DNA of 64,000 nucleotides from Gemmatimonadota bacterium (GTDB lineage: Bacteria; Gemmatimonadota; Gemmatimonadetes; Longimicrobiales; Longimicrobiaceae), in assembly GCA_028287185.1 (NCBI GenBank), contig JAQBQD010000029.1:62001-126000 (forward strand), written 5' to 3'. The position numbers were made by a program, and so were the translations under genes. The notes beneath the pieces were generated by a model, which was given only the letters and a program-made list of their open reading frames with translations, did not search any database and was not told where the DNA came from. The number at the start of each line of letters is the position of its first letter. The first letter of the stretch is position 1. Shown one piece after another: positions 16,229-24,828 of the stretch.

Positions 16229-17176
16229 CTACGGAGTGACGCCGAGGACGTGGTCGCCCACGAGCGCCGGCACCGATCCGTCCGGCATCAGCTCCGAACG
16301 GCTCCCGGGACGGGCCAGGCCCAGGTCCCGCATGCCGCCGGCCGGGGTGTAGTGGTAGCGGTGCAGCGTGGTCTCGTCCGGGCCCCACCCCGGGTACACC
16401 AGAGCGCCCTCCGCACCTACCTGCTCGATCTGGAACGCACGGCCCAGCGCGGAAAGGGTGAGAGTCTGGCCGGACGGTGTACGCGCGCCCAGGGTTCCTC
16501 GCTGTGGATCGCCGGACCCCCGTGCCACGAAGTACACCCAGCCGTGGTTCACCCGATAGCGATAGCCGAATTTGCCTTTGTTCACGTAGAAGGTGCTTCC
16601 TGCGCGGGCCACCAGCGTACGAGCACCCGTGGAGTCGACCATCCCCAGGTCCGAGGGCGATGCGCCGGACTGCGGCTGCGAGACGTACAGCACGCTGGAC
16701 CCGTCCGGGACGGGCCAGAGGTAGCGCTGGTCCGCGGAGTCCGGCACCGCGCGCGCAGTCGTTCCCCCCCGGCTGCGGAAGATGGACGTGCCGTCCGAGT
16801 ACACGGCGTCGCCGTTGGGCCCCAGGTCGAACTGCCGGCCCGGCGCGCTGCCCGCCGCGACTGTGGTGCCGGGCCGCCAGGTCACGAAGCCGGAGCGCGC
16901 CGGCCTCGGACCAGAGCGCCCAGCCACCGGAGGGGATCAGGGCGTTGTCCCACGAGAACCCAGGAGTCCCGTAGGAGCCCACGAGCTGAGGCGACCCGCC
17001 ACGCCAGTCGTAGATCCGGTAGGGTGGCGACGTGGTGCCGTTCACCGGAGCCGACAGGTAGCCCTGTACGAAGAGCGCACCAGCGGGGAAAAGAAAGCCG
17101 TACAGGGGCGTCTGCCCAGCGGACGCCCGTGCGCCGGTCCGGGCCGAGTCGAGTCGGCGGAGAGGGCGTCGGCGCC
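16229..17176 (-). pseudogene. Broken C-terminal part of the Ig-repeat lipoprotein gene
   Basis: Sensible protein continues past the stop at 17177-17179, but in alternating frames. Immediately after the TAG, the original frame reads GADALSADST, the expected continuation of an Ig repeat. From about 17130 to 16900 a second frame carries QTPLYGFLFPAGALFVQGYL ... PSGGWALWSEAG. From about 16895 the original frame resumes with ARSGFVTWRPGTTVAAGSAP and runs to 16229 through FDLGPNGDAVYSDGTSIF and VLYVSQPQSGASPSDLGMVD, which resemble beta-propeller (TolB/WD40-like) blades. One nonsense codon plus two compensating frameshifts would explain this. Real decay and sequencing error in GC-rich DNA cannot be told apart here. 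Confidence 0.65.
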
Positions 17177-19849
17177 CTACTGCAGGCGCCAGCGGACGAG
17201 GACGCCGGGCGTGACGGTGCCCGCGTGGTCCGTGATCCGCAGCGCCAGCGAGTCCGCCAGCGCGGCTCCGCCGGCGCCCGTCTGCCCGTTGCCCTTCACG
17301 ATGGAGTACGAGGCGGGGCTGCCAGGGGCCGGCGTCGTCGCCTCCGCGTTCGCGGCGTACAGGTAGGTGGCGCCGTGCGCGGTGGTCACGCGAAGGTGCT
17401 GGACCCCCACCACCGGGCCGAGCGTCCAGGTGGTGCCCGTGTTGCCGGTGGTGTCGGTCGCCGTGTGCGCCGGCGAGACGACGCCCCCTCCGTCCACCAC
17501 CACCCAGTCGACCGGGGCGTTGCGGACCGCGATCCCATCGGCATCCACCACGTAGACGGCCAGCGGCGGCGTCACCGCGCCGCCAGCGGGTCCGTGGTCG
17601 CCCCCGGCCGGAAACAGCCGCGCGGTACCGCTGTCGCCCACGACCGTCGTAAGGAACGCGGCGCTCGGAAGCCCCGGCACGGAGGCCGTGGTGACGAGGT
17701 GCGTGTTGGCGGGATAGCGCACGTGGGCGAAGAGGGACGCGGCCGCCCGGCCGCTGGCGTCCGTCGTGGCCTGAAGCGGGGTGGCGACGCTGCTCTCGCT
17801 GGCGGACCACGTCACGGTTACCCCCGCGATCGGTGCTCCGGCCGGGTCGCGGACGGCCACCACCAACGAGTCGGACAGCGAGTGGTTGTTGGTCAGCGTC
17901 TGCCCGTCGCCGGCCACCTTGACGAGGCTTCCGTACACGCGGAGCGAGGCGGTGAAGTCGCGCGGCGTGAGCCCGGGGCTGGACGCGTGGAGCACCTGCG
18001 CACCCCCGCTCCGGCCTCCGAGCGTCCAGCGCGCCGTGGCAAGGCCGCCGGCGTCGGTGACGGAGCTCGCCGGCGACACCGACCCGCCTCCCGACACAAC
18101 GCTCCACGCGACCGCGACCCCCGGCTTCGGCGTCCCCGTCGGGCCCTGCGCGCGCGCCGTGACCGTCACCGTGCTGCCGCTGTCCGCCGCCTGACCGTCG
18201 CCCGCGGCAGCCACGATCGCTCCCTGCGGGACCGAGTCGGGGCCCGCCACCACGAAGGTCGTACCCGCCACCACCGAGTCTCCGTCGGAGAAACGCGCCA
18301 CGACACGCAGGGAATAGCCGCCTGGGGCAACCCCGGGCAGCGGAAGCGTCCCGCGGTAATGGCCGCCGGCGGCGGCGAGCGCCACGCTGCGGCCCGCGGC
18401 GGAGGCGGCCACCGACGTCGGCGCGTCGGACACGGTCACGTCGACCGCGAGGCTGTCGCGCACCGACTGGCCGGACGTCGGCTGGGTGATCTCGACCCGG
18501 GGAGCCACGGTCGCCGTGGCATGGAAGTCCACCGTGCCGCTGGCCGCGGCCCCGGTCGAGGAGGAGTAGGTCCACGTGGCTCGCAGCGTCTGCGTGCCCA
18601 CCGCCGGGCCCAGCGTCCATCCCGTCTGCGCATTTCCGCGCGAATCCGTTCGCGACGTATCCGACGAGACGGCACCGCCGCCGGAGGTGACGGTCCACCG
18701 CACCAGCAGGCCCGGAAGCTCGTAGAACGTGGAGGTTCCGGGCGGGAACGAGCCGAGGAGGATGGTGGGCGGCCACACGAGGGTGCTGCCCGCGTGCGCC
18801 GTGAGCCCGTCGCCCGAGACCGCCTGCGCGCGAATGGTGGCCGGATCGACCGTGGCCGTGGCGCTGAAGGTGGCCGTCCCCGCGCCGCCCGCGACGGTGG
18901 CGGTCGCCGTGAAGGCGCCCGGCGCGCTGCCCAGCAGCCACGAGGTGGTGGCGCGCCCGTTCGCGTCCGTGCGCGAGGTCGCAGGCACCATGCTTCCGCC
19001 GGTCGCCGTCCACACGATCGTCGCGCCGCGCACCGGCACGCCCGCGCCCGTCCGGAGCACCACGGCCAGCGAGTCGGCCAGCACGTGCGACGCGGGACCC
19101 GTCTGGCCGTCGCCGCCCGCCGGGGTCAGGGTCCCATCCACCCGCGCCGTCGCCGTGAACGCTGCCGGGGCAAGCGCACCGAAGGTCGCTGCGGCGGTCT
19201 GCGCGGTGTCGAGACGGGTGCCCAGCCGCCACTGCGTCCTCGCGATCCCCACCGAGTCCGTGGCGTGCGCCGCCGGAAGCACCTGCCCGCCGCCGCCGGT
19301 GGCCGCGAACTCCACCGTGCGCCCGGCCACCGCGTTGCCGAAGCGGTCCGTCAGCCTCACGGCCAGCGAGTCCACCAGCGCCGCGCCCACCGAGCCGGTC
19401 TGCGCGTCACCCGCGACCTTCGTCAGCGCCGCAGGCGTGTCCGGCTGCGCGACGGCGCGGAACCGCACCGTCGCCAGCGCCGCGCCGGTGGTCGGGTCGT
19501 TCACCCGGGCCTCCACCCGCTGCGTGTCGCGCGCGACCGTGCCCAGCGTCCAGCGCGTCTGCGCCACGCCCGCCGCATCGGTCGGGAGGGACCCGGCCGA
19601 GAGCGCCCCGCCGCCGGCCGTGACCTGGAAGACGACCGGCACGCCCTTCACCGGCTTGCCCCCGGCGTCCGTGACCTTCACCGAAAGCGAGGTCCCCAGA
19701 TCCGCGCCGACCGTGCCGCTCTGCTGGTCCCCGGCAAGGACGGTGATGGCGCCCGCCTCGCCGGCCGGCGAGGGCCCGGACGGCGAGTCGCACGAGGCGA
19801 GAGCGGCAGAGACCAGCAGGAGAACGGAAACGGAGCGCTTGCGGGTCAT
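17177..19849 (-). CDS. Surface lipoprotein with about nine bacterial Ig-like repeats, truncated in the last repeat
   Basis: The 890-residue product begins MTRKRSVSVLLLVSAALASC; the lipobox LASC marks a lipoprotein signal peptide. It then carries about nine Ig-like (mostly Big_1-type, intimin/invasin-like) modules of 80-100 residues, each with a signature such as AGDxQxGxVG...DSLxVxVxD..G.PV.GVxV.W.V..GGG...G.A..xWTLG. The fifth module (from PRVEITQPTSGQSVRD) is more FN3-like. The last module stops at GVLVRWRLQ, mid-domain, at a TAG; matching sequence continues downstream out of frame. Likely an adhesin or surface filament protein. A promoter candidate lies 190 bp upstream. Confidence 0.8.
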   Translation of the reverse strand: MTRKRSVSVLLLVSAALASCDSPSGPSPAGEAGAITVLAGDQQSGTVGADLGTSLSVKVTDAGGKPVKGVPVVFQVTAGGGALSAGSLPTDAAGVAQTRWTLGTVARDTQRVEARVNDPTTGAALATVRFRAVAQPDTPAALTKVAGDAQTGSVGAALVDSLAVRLTDRFGNAVAGRTVEFAATGGGGQVLPAAHATDSVGIARTQWRLGTRLDTAQTAAATFGALAPAAFTATARVDGTLTPAGGDGQTGPASHVLADSLAVVLRTGAGVPVRGATIVWTATGGSMVPATSRTDANGRATTSWLLGSAPGAFTATATVAGGAGTATFSATATVDPATIRAQAVSGDGLTAHAGSTLVWPPTILLGSFPPGTSTFYELPGLLVRWTVTSGGGAVSSDTSRTDSRGNAQTGWTLGPAVGTQTLRATWTYSSSTGAAASGTVDFHATATVAPRVEITQPTSGQSVRDSLAVDVTVSDAPTSVAASAAGRSVALAAAGGHYRGTLPLPGVAPGGYSLRVVARFSDGDSVVAGTTFVVAGPDSVPQGAIVAAAGDGQAADSGSTVTVTARAQGPTGTPKPGVAVAWSVVSGGGSVSPASSVTDAGGLATARWTLGGRSGGAQVLHASSPGLTPRDFTASLRVYGSLVKVAGDGQTLTNNHSLSDSLVVAVRDPAGAPIAGVTVTWSASESSVATPLQATTDASGRAAASLFAHVRYPANTHLVTTASVPGLPSAAFLTTVVGDSGTARLFPAGGDHGPAGGAVTPPLAVYVVDADGIAVRNAPVDWVVVDGGGVVSPAHTATDTTGNTGTTWTLGPVVGVQHLRVTTAHGATYLYAANAEATTPAPGSPASYSIVKGNGQTGAGGAALADSLALRITDHAGTVTPGVLVRWRLQ

Positions 19850-20041
19850 CGGATGCCTTCGGGGACCGTCGGAGGCGCCCTGGAAATCGGGAGAGCGCTG
19901 CGACGGGACGCGATCGCCGAGCTCCGTACCGGCGCGATGAACGTCGGCGGGATGCGACGGGCGAAACCTGCTGGCGGGTGGGATCGGTAGGGACGAGACG
20001 GCGCAGTAGAGCACCGGCAACCGCTTGCGTCTGCCGTACGG

Positions 20042-20070
20042 AAGATAGTGACTCCGAACGACGGGGGCAA
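20042..20070 (-). promoter_or_regulatory. Candidate promoter for the Ig-repeat lipoprotein gene
   Basis: TTGCCC, 17 bp, TATCTT on the minus strand, giving a 5' untranslated region of about 185 nt. The spacing and the -10 hexamer are identical to the candidate upstream of the rpsF leader. The rest of the 300-bp gap 19850-20154 shows no gene. Confidence 0.4.
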
Positions 20071-20154
20071 CCAGGCTGCGGCGGACGCGCACAGAAGGGC
20101 GCGAGCGTCCGTCGTTGGCGGAACGCTCGCGCTGGCAAGCCTTTCGGTTTCCGC

Positions 20155-20583
20155 CTATCTGGACGGGGAGGGCGCCCGGAGTGCCGTCGGCGCGCCGTCC
20201 GGCACGCGCACCGCGAGGATCTCGGTCTTGCGCTGGAGCGGAACGTCCAGCACGCCGGCCAGGATGCGCGCACCGGTGGACGGCTCGTGGAAATGGCCCA
20301 GCACGATGGCGTTCGCGCCCATGAAGCCGGCCTTGCGGCGCGCGGCGTCCACCAGGCGGCGGTTGCTCACCGCGTTGGACTCGCCCTCCACCCAGATCAC
20401 CGCCACCTTCTCGTATCCCTGCGGCACGTCCTCCTCGCGCTGGAAGACGCGCACCTGCTCCTGCGGGATGCGCTGCGGCTGCACGGCGGGGGGCGTGCCC
20501 AGCCATTCGGCATGCGTGGACACGCAGCCGCCCAGTGCGAGGAGCGCAGCGGCCAGGGCGAACGGGGCGAGCTTGCGGTTCAT
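20155..20583 (-). CDS. Small lipoprotein of unknown function
   Basis: The 142-residue product starts MNRKLAPFALAAALLALGGC; LGGC is a good lipobox. The mature part has EKVAVIWVEGESNAVSNRRL and KAGFMGANAIVLGHFHEPST, a pattern of a short beta-alpha domain in which DAARRKAGFMGANAIVLG resembles the lipoprotein/YbjQ-like 'aA...GANAVvgv' motif. That resemblance is weak and gives no function. It lies upstream of the Ig-repeat lipoprotein on the same strand with about 300 bp between. Confidence 0.75.
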   Translation of the reverse strand: MNRKLAPFALAAALLALGGCVSTHAEWLGTPPAVQPQRIPQEQVRVFQREEDVPQGYEKVAVIWVEGESNAVSNRRLVDAARRKAGFMGANAIVLGHFHEPSTGARILAGVLDVPLQRKTEILAVRVPDGAPTALRAPSPSR

Positions 20584-20887
20584 GGTCGGTTTCGGGCCAG
20601 GGTGTCGTCGTCAGAGTCCATCACACTGCTCCCGACACTCAAGCCCGGGGCCACGCGCCGCCTCCGGCAGTCGAACCTCCCATCTCCATCCACCGCAACT
20701 CGTTGCACGAAGGCGTCCCGGCGCACGGCACGCCTTCCCGCCGCTGCACCGTCCTCCACGGGGGTCAGTCGATCGATTCCCCCTCAGGCCACACGCCCCG
20801 GGGACGTACGCACCGGTCCGCCGAGACGATCGCCCGACTCCGCCTCGGGACGCTGTCCTGCCGGACGACGAACGGCCCGGCGGAACG
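20584..20887. other. Intergenic region upstream of the small lipoprotein gene
   Basis: No coding sequence can be supported. The promoter of the small lipoprotein gene should lie in its first 100 bp, but no convincing hexamers were seen. Short open frames here are chance products of high GC. Confidence 0.4.
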
Positions 20888-20921
20888 GCAAAAGGGAGCG
20901 GCGCCGCGTGGCACCGCTCCC
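20888..20921 (-). terminator. Rho-independent terminator after pth
   Basis: GGGAGCGG and CCGCTCCC pair with an inner GCC/GGC step around GCGT, and the stem is followed on the minus strand by TTTTGCC. It is about 100 bp beyond the pth stop and probably ends the prs-rplY-pth transcript. Confidence 0.7.
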
Positions 20922-21018
20922 CTCTCCGTCTTCCGTGGACCCCCCTTCGCCGTCCATCGACCGCGACACCCCGCGCACCGATCCCGTGGACCTCGCCGGT
21001 GACGATCGACAGGCCGCG

Positions 21019-21591
21019 TCAGCGGTTGTAGCGGTTCATCGCCGCCTCGGTGCCCTGCTCCATCCAGAAGCGCACGGCGTCCGTCAATTCGGGCAGCAGG
21101 TCCGTGATGAGCTTCCGGTCGTGCTTGGGCGGCGGGGACAGGACCCAGGCGGCCAGGTCCACGCCGGGCGGGCAGGCGCCCACGCCGATGCGCAGGCGCG
21201 GGTACTCCTTCGTGCCCAGCGTCTGCTCGATGGACTTGAGGCCGTTGTGCCCGCCCGCGCTGCCGTCGGGGCGAAAGCGCACGCGGCCCGGCTCCAGCGC
21301 CACGTCGTCGACCAGCACCAGCAGGTCGCGCGACAGGTCCACCGCGTTCATGCGCTTGTACGCGGTGAGCACCCCGCCGCTGCGGTTCATGTACGTGAGC
21401 GGCTTCACCAGCCGCACCACGTCGGGCTCGATGCGGCCCTGCGCCACGGCCGCCGCCTTGTCCGCGCGGAAGCGCCCGAATCCCCACGACTCGGCCAGCG
21501 CGTCCAGCAGCCACCAGCCCACGTTGTGGCGGGTGAGCGCGTACTCCTTGCCGGGGTTGCCCAGCCCCACGATCAGCTTCAGTCCGGCCAC
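21019..21591 (-). CDS. pth: Peptidyl-tRNA hydrolase
   Basis: Cleaves peptidyl-tRNAs that drop off stalled ribosomes. The 190 residues begin (GTG start) MAGLKLIVGLGNPGKEYALT with the conserved Asn, then RHNVGWWLLDALAESWG with the catalytic His. KPLTYMNRSGG and LVLVDDVALEPGRVRFRPDG follow, then SAGGHNGLKSIEQTLGTKEY and RLRIGVGACP. It lies 56 bp downstream of rplY, an arrangement seen in many bacteria (prs-ctc-pth). Confidence 0.97.
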   Translation of the reverse strand: MAGLKLIVGLGNPGKEYALTRHNVGWWLLDALAESWGFGRFRADKAAAVAQGRIEPDVVRLVKPLTYMNRSGGVLTAYKRMNAVDLSRDLLVLVDDVALEPGRVRFRPDGSAGGHNGLKSIEQTLGTKEYPRLRIGVGACPPGVDLAAWVLSPPPKHDRKLITDLLPELTDAVRFWMEQGTEAAMNRYNR

Positions 21592-21647
21592 CGGCCCGTC
21601 TCCCGCGGTTCAGGGGCGCCGGCCGGACCCGTGGGGCTCGGCGGGCG

Positions 21648-22280
21648 TCAGGACTCCTCGGACTTCCCGCCGCGCACCACCTCGGGCGCCGTGGCCGCGG
21701 CACCGTCGGCTTCGGCCTCGGCGTGCACCTTGGGCTGGTGCACCGTGGCGATGGTCTGGTCGGGGTCCGTCAGCACGTGCACGCCCGGAAGCGTGATGTC
21801 GCGCACGCGAACCGACTCGCCCACGTGCAGCCCGCTCACGTCCACCTCGGCCGACTCGGGGATGTCGCCCGGGAGGCACTCGATGTCCAGGTCGTGCACC
21901 TCCTGGTCCAGCACGCCGTCCTCGTCGCGCACGCCCACCGGAGTGCCCAGCAGGCGCACCGGCACCTGGAGCTTGATGACCTCGTTGGCGTGCACCTGGA
22001 TGAAGTCCACGTGGATGACGTTGGCCTTCACGGGGTGCGTCTGCAGGTCGCGGATCAGCACGTCCGCCGTGCCGCCGCCGGGCAGCGACAGGGTGACCAC
22101 CGTGTTCTCGACCGAGATCCGGTCCAGCAGCTTCTGGAGGTCGTGCGCCTCCACCGCCAGCGACTGCGTCTGGTCGCCGTGCCCGTAGACGATCACGGGC
22201 ACCTTGCCCGCCGCCCGCAGCTTGCGGGCCCCGCCCTTTCCGTGCGCTTCCCTGGCCTGCGCGTTCAGCGTTACGGTCAT
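21648..22280 (-). CDS. rplY: 50S ribosomal protein bL25, CTC type
   Basis: Binds 5S rRNA. The 210-residue long (general stress/CTC) form starts MTVTLNAQAREAHGKGGARK with GGGAGGGA as the ribosome site. The N-terminal 5S-binding domain includes AGKVPVIVYGHGDQTQSLAV. The C-terminal TL5-like domain follows (ECLPGDIPESAEVDVSGLHV, then GESVRVRDITLPGVHVLTD) and ends in an Ala/Glu-rich tail. It sits between prs and pth in the conserved prs-rplY-pth order. Confidence 0.96.
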   Translation of the reverse strand: MTVTLNAQAREAHGKGGARKLRAAGKVPVIVYGHGDQTQSLAVEAHDLQKLLDRISVENTVVTLSLPGGGTADVLIRDLQTHPVKANVIHVDFIQVHANEVIKLQVPVRLLGTPVGVRDEDGVLDQEVHDLDIECLPGDIPESAEVDVSGLHVGESVRVRDITLPGVHVLTDPDQTIATVHQPKVHAEAEADGAAATAPEVVRGGKSEES

Positions 22281-22374
22281 TCCGTCCCTCCCGTGGTGGG
22301 TTGATGACCCTGGCGGGGCGCGCAAGGCGCGCGCCACCGCCAACCGCGTCGGCGCTTCGTTCGAGGTGGGACGA

Positions 22375-23325
22375 CTACTCGAAGAGCGAGCTCACCGACT
22401 CGTTGGAGTGCGTGTACCGCACGGCGCTGGCCAGCAGCCCCGCCACGGACAGCACCGTCAGCCGGTCGAAGTGCTTCTCGGCCGGCACGTGCATGGTGTT
22501 GGTGACCACCAGCTCCTTGAGCGGCGCGGCCGAAAGCCTCTCCACCGCCGGACCCGAGAGCAGGGCGTGGCTGGCGCAGCAGTACACGTCGCGGGCGCCG
22601 CGCTTCTTGAGCGCGAACACGGCCTCGGCCATGGTGCCCGCGGTGTCGATCATGTCGTCGGCCAGGATGCAGTCCTTGCCGTCCACGTCGCCGATCACGT
22701 TCATCACCTCGGCCACGTTGGCCGTGGGGCGGCGCTTGTCGATGATGCCGATGCTGGCGCCCAGGCGCTTGGCGAAGCCGCGCGCCATCTTGGCCGAGCC
22801 CACGTCCGGCGCCACCACCACCAGGTTGTCCAGGTGCTTCTCGCGGAAGTAGCGCGTGAGCACCGGCGCGGCGTACAGGTGGTCCACCGGGATGTCGAAG
22901 AAGCCCTGGAGCTGGTGCTGGTGGAAGTCCACGCTCAGCACCCGGTCCGCCCCCGCCGTGGTGATCATGTTGGCCACCAGCTTGGCCCCGATGGCCACGC
23001 GCGGCTGGTCCTTGCGGTCCTGGCGCGCGTAGCCGAAGTACGGGATCACCGCCGTGATGCGCGCCGCCGAGGCCCGCCGCGCCGCGTCGATCAGCAGCAG
23101 CAGCTCCAGGATGCTCTCGGCCGGGGGGCAGGTGGGCTGCACGATATACAGGTCGCGCCCGCGCACATTCTCGTCGATGCGGACGAAGATCTCGCCGTCC
23201 GCGAAGCGCCGGATGGTGACGGCCCCCAGCGGGATGTCGAGGTCGTGCGCGATCTCCTCCGCCAGCGGCCGGTTGGCCGATCCGGCGAGGAGCATCAGCG
23301 AGCCGGGGTTGAACGCTTCAGGCAT
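22375..23325 (-). CDS. prs: Ribose-phosphate pyrophosphokinase (PRPP synthetase)
   Basis: Forms PRPP from ribose 5-phosphate and ATP, feeding nucleotide, His, Trp and NAD synthesis (PRPP is also the co-substrate of pncB in this window). The 316 residues start MPEAFNPGSLMLLAGSANRP. Motifs: RRFADGEIFVRIDENVRGRD, IPYFGYARQDRKDQPRVAIG, VDFHQHQLQGFF, VVVAPDVGSAKMARGFAKRL and the PRPP-binding ILADDMIDTAGTMAEAV. A large GC hairpin lies about 80 bp upstream. Confidence 0.97.
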   Translation of the reverse strand: MPEAFNPGSLMLLAGSANRPLAEEIAHDLDIPLGAVTIRRFADGEIFVRIDENVRGRDLYIVQPTCPPAESILELLLLIDAARRASAARITAVIPYFGYARQDRKDQPRVAIGAKLVANMITTAGADRVLSVDFHQHQLQGFFDIPVDHLYAAPVLTRYFREKHLDNLVVVAPDVGSAKMARGFAKRLGASIGIIDKRRPTANVAEVMNVIGDVDGKDCILADDMIDTAGTMAEAVFALKKRGARDVYCCASHALLSGPAVERLSAAPLKELVVTNTMHVPAEKHFDRLTVLSVAGLLASAVRYTHSNESVSSLFE

Positions 23326-23404
23326 CGGTCCGGGAAGCTCTGGGATGGGGTGCGAGGGCGGTAGAATAGACCCCCCGGCCCCGTCCGTCAAGCACGCGGA
23401 CGCC

Positions 23405-23438
23405 GCGGGGCCGCCCCCGTGAGGGGGGCGGCCCCGCA
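23405..23438. terminator. GC hairpin between the zinc-ribbon gene and prs
   Basis: GCGGGGCCGCCCCC and GGGGGCGGCCCCGC form a 14-bp perfect stem with a GTGAG loop. It is 80 bp beyond the zinc-ribbon gene's stop and 80 bp before the prs start. It may be a terminator, although no T-run follows. Confidence 0.55.
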
Positions 23439-23517
23439 CCTCAAACGTATGTATCGCGGCCACTTGACCGTCGTGCGAAAGCGTTCGCGGCCCTTCTCCG
23501 GACGGGCTTCTGCCGGC

Positions 23518-23895
23518 CTAGGCGCCGGGCGCCTCCCCGCCGCGCGTCCGCCGCGGGCCGCCGGGCGAGGGGCCCGGGGTGCGCCGCGAGCGAGAGCGCT
23601 CGTCCGCGGGGGCGTGGAAGGCGCCGCCCCGCCAGCCGCACTCCTCGCAGCGGCGGTAGGTGAAGCGCTTGCGCAGGATCCAGCGCAGCGGCTTGAGCAG
23701 CAGTGGCGAGGGCTCGCGCCGGGTGCGCTTGCCGCAGATGGGGCAGTCCTTGCCCACCGCCAGGCTCCGGCGCGGCTTCTGGCCGCGGTCCCGCCGCCGG
23801 GCGGCGAAGTACGGCCACCGGGCCCCGCACCGGCCGCAGCGCGCGTCGGTGGGACGCGCCGGAAAGGCGCACGCACGGCACAATCGTTTTTCCAA
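23518..23895 (-). CDS. Zinc-ribbon protein with four CxxC knuckles, TTG start
   Basis: Unknown function. The 125 residues start (TTG) MEKRLCRACAFPARPTDARC; GGAGAAG seven bases upstream supports this start. CxxC pairs at CRAC, CGRC, CPIC and CEEC form two zinc ribbons, separated by a basic stretch (RRRDRGQKPRRSLAVGKD). An amphipathic KPLRWILRKRFTYRRCEECG leads into the last knuckle and a Pro/Gly/Arg-rich tail closes the protein. Such proteins usually bind nucleic acid or act in protein complexes. Confidence 0.7.
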   Translation of the reverse strand: MEKRLCRACAFPARPTDARCGRCGARWPYFAARRRDRGQKPRRSLAVGKDCPICGKRTRREPSPLLLKPLRWILRKRFTYRRCEECGWRGGAFHAPADERSRSRRTPGPSPGGPRRTRGGEAPGA

Positions 23896-23979
23896 GCAGC
23901 TTCTCCGGTGCGGGTGCCGTTCTCCGAGCGCGTGCGCCCGTGGGCGCGGATGGGGCGGAACCTCGGGGCCCGCGCGGCC

Positions 23980-24270
23980 CTACGCGACCGCGGCGTCCGG
24001 CCGCGCGGGCAGCCCGGTGGGCATGGCGATGCCGACGGATGCCTCCACCGGGTAGTAGACGTTGCGCGCCACGTGGCCCACGTACGCCTCCAGGAAGCCG
24101 CTCACCTCCTCCATCTGACCCGCCTCCCACACGCACACGGCGTGGGTGCCGTCGGGCGTCGGCAGGCACTGGTGCAGCTTGAGGAAGGTGGGCAGCGCCG
24201 CCAGCGAGTACTCCACCGACGACCAGAACACCGCGGGATCGGAGATGAAGTGCTCCACCAGGACGAACAT
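23980..24270 (-). CDS. Small cytosolic protein of unknown function
   Basis: The 96-residue product starts MFVLVEHFISDPAVFWSSVE, with GGAGG four bases before the ATG. It reads like a dimeric alpha/beta-barrel (ferredoxin-like) domain: VLVEHFISDP, then LHQCLPTPDGTHAVCVWEAG, and FLEAYVGHVARNVYYPVEAS. Small ABM-like or DUF-type domains of this size often bind small ligands. No specific family can be named. It is a single gene on the minus strand, with about 80 bp to the next gene downstream. Confidence 0.7.
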   Translation of the reverse strand: MFVLVEHFISDPAVFWSSVEYSLAALPTFLKLHQCLPTPDGTHAVCVWEAGQMEEVSGFLEAYVGHVARNVYYPVEASVGIAMPTGLPARPDAAVA

Positions 24271-24550
24271 GGTGCCTCCGCGAAGGACGGGAGTTCCTGC
24301 CGCACCCAGCCACGCCCGAAAGCTACGCGCGCCGCCCGGGGTTGGCGAGTGTGGGGCGCGGGCTCCGTCCACGCGTGCGCTCGACTTCCACCGGAGGACG
24401 CCGGCCGACGAGAAGCAACGAACGACAGGGCGCGTGCGTGACATTGGATGCCCGGCGGACACTCCGAAGGCTCGCCGGTCGTCCAGAGATCCGTCCACTC
24501 GCCGCGGATCGAGATCGGGTCGGCAGGCGAGGTTCCGCGTGTCCCGCGAT

Positions 24551-24638
<88 letters not shown>

Positions 24639-24686
24639 CGGTTCCGACCTCGTGCGCAACGGTTTGGGTCCGATGTATCGAACGAC

Positions 24687-24720
24687 GCAGCCCCGGTGCG
24701 GAAACCCGCACCAGGGCTGC
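24687..24720 (-). terminator. Hairpin after tRNA-Gln
   Basis: GCAGCCC and GGGCTGC plus GGTGCGG and CCGCACC pair around an AAA loop, with one mismatch in the stem. It begins 12 bp beyond the 3' end of the tRNA. No T-run follows. Confidence 0.6.
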
Positions 24721-24732
24721 ACATGCCGCGAA

Positions 24733-24803
24733 TTGCCCCTGGAGGATTCGAACCTCCACTAGAAGTTCCAAAGACTCCTGTGCTGCCATTACACCAAGGG
24801 GCA
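24733..24803 (-). tRNA. tRNA-Gln (anticodon UUG)
   Basis: A 71-nt cloverleaf: acceptor TGCCCCT/AGGGGCA, D arm GTG..AATGGC..CAC, anticodon stem GGAGT/ACTTC (one G-U pair) with loop CTTTGGA, so anticodon TTG at 24769-24771, and a T arm GAGG-TTCGAAT-CCTC. The weak U1-A72 first pair is typical of tRNA-Gln. CCA is not encoded. It reads Gln codons CAA/CAG and lies 25 bp downstream of ispE on the same strand. Confidence 0.95.
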
Positions 24804-24828
24804 TCATTCCGGTCCGAGCGCGCCAAAC

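Noticed and set aside
16121-19990. Open plus-strand frame of about 1290 codons opposite the Ig-repeat gene
   Set aside because: Arg/Gly-rich composition, no domain, and the minus strand carries regular Ig modules with a lipoprotein signal.
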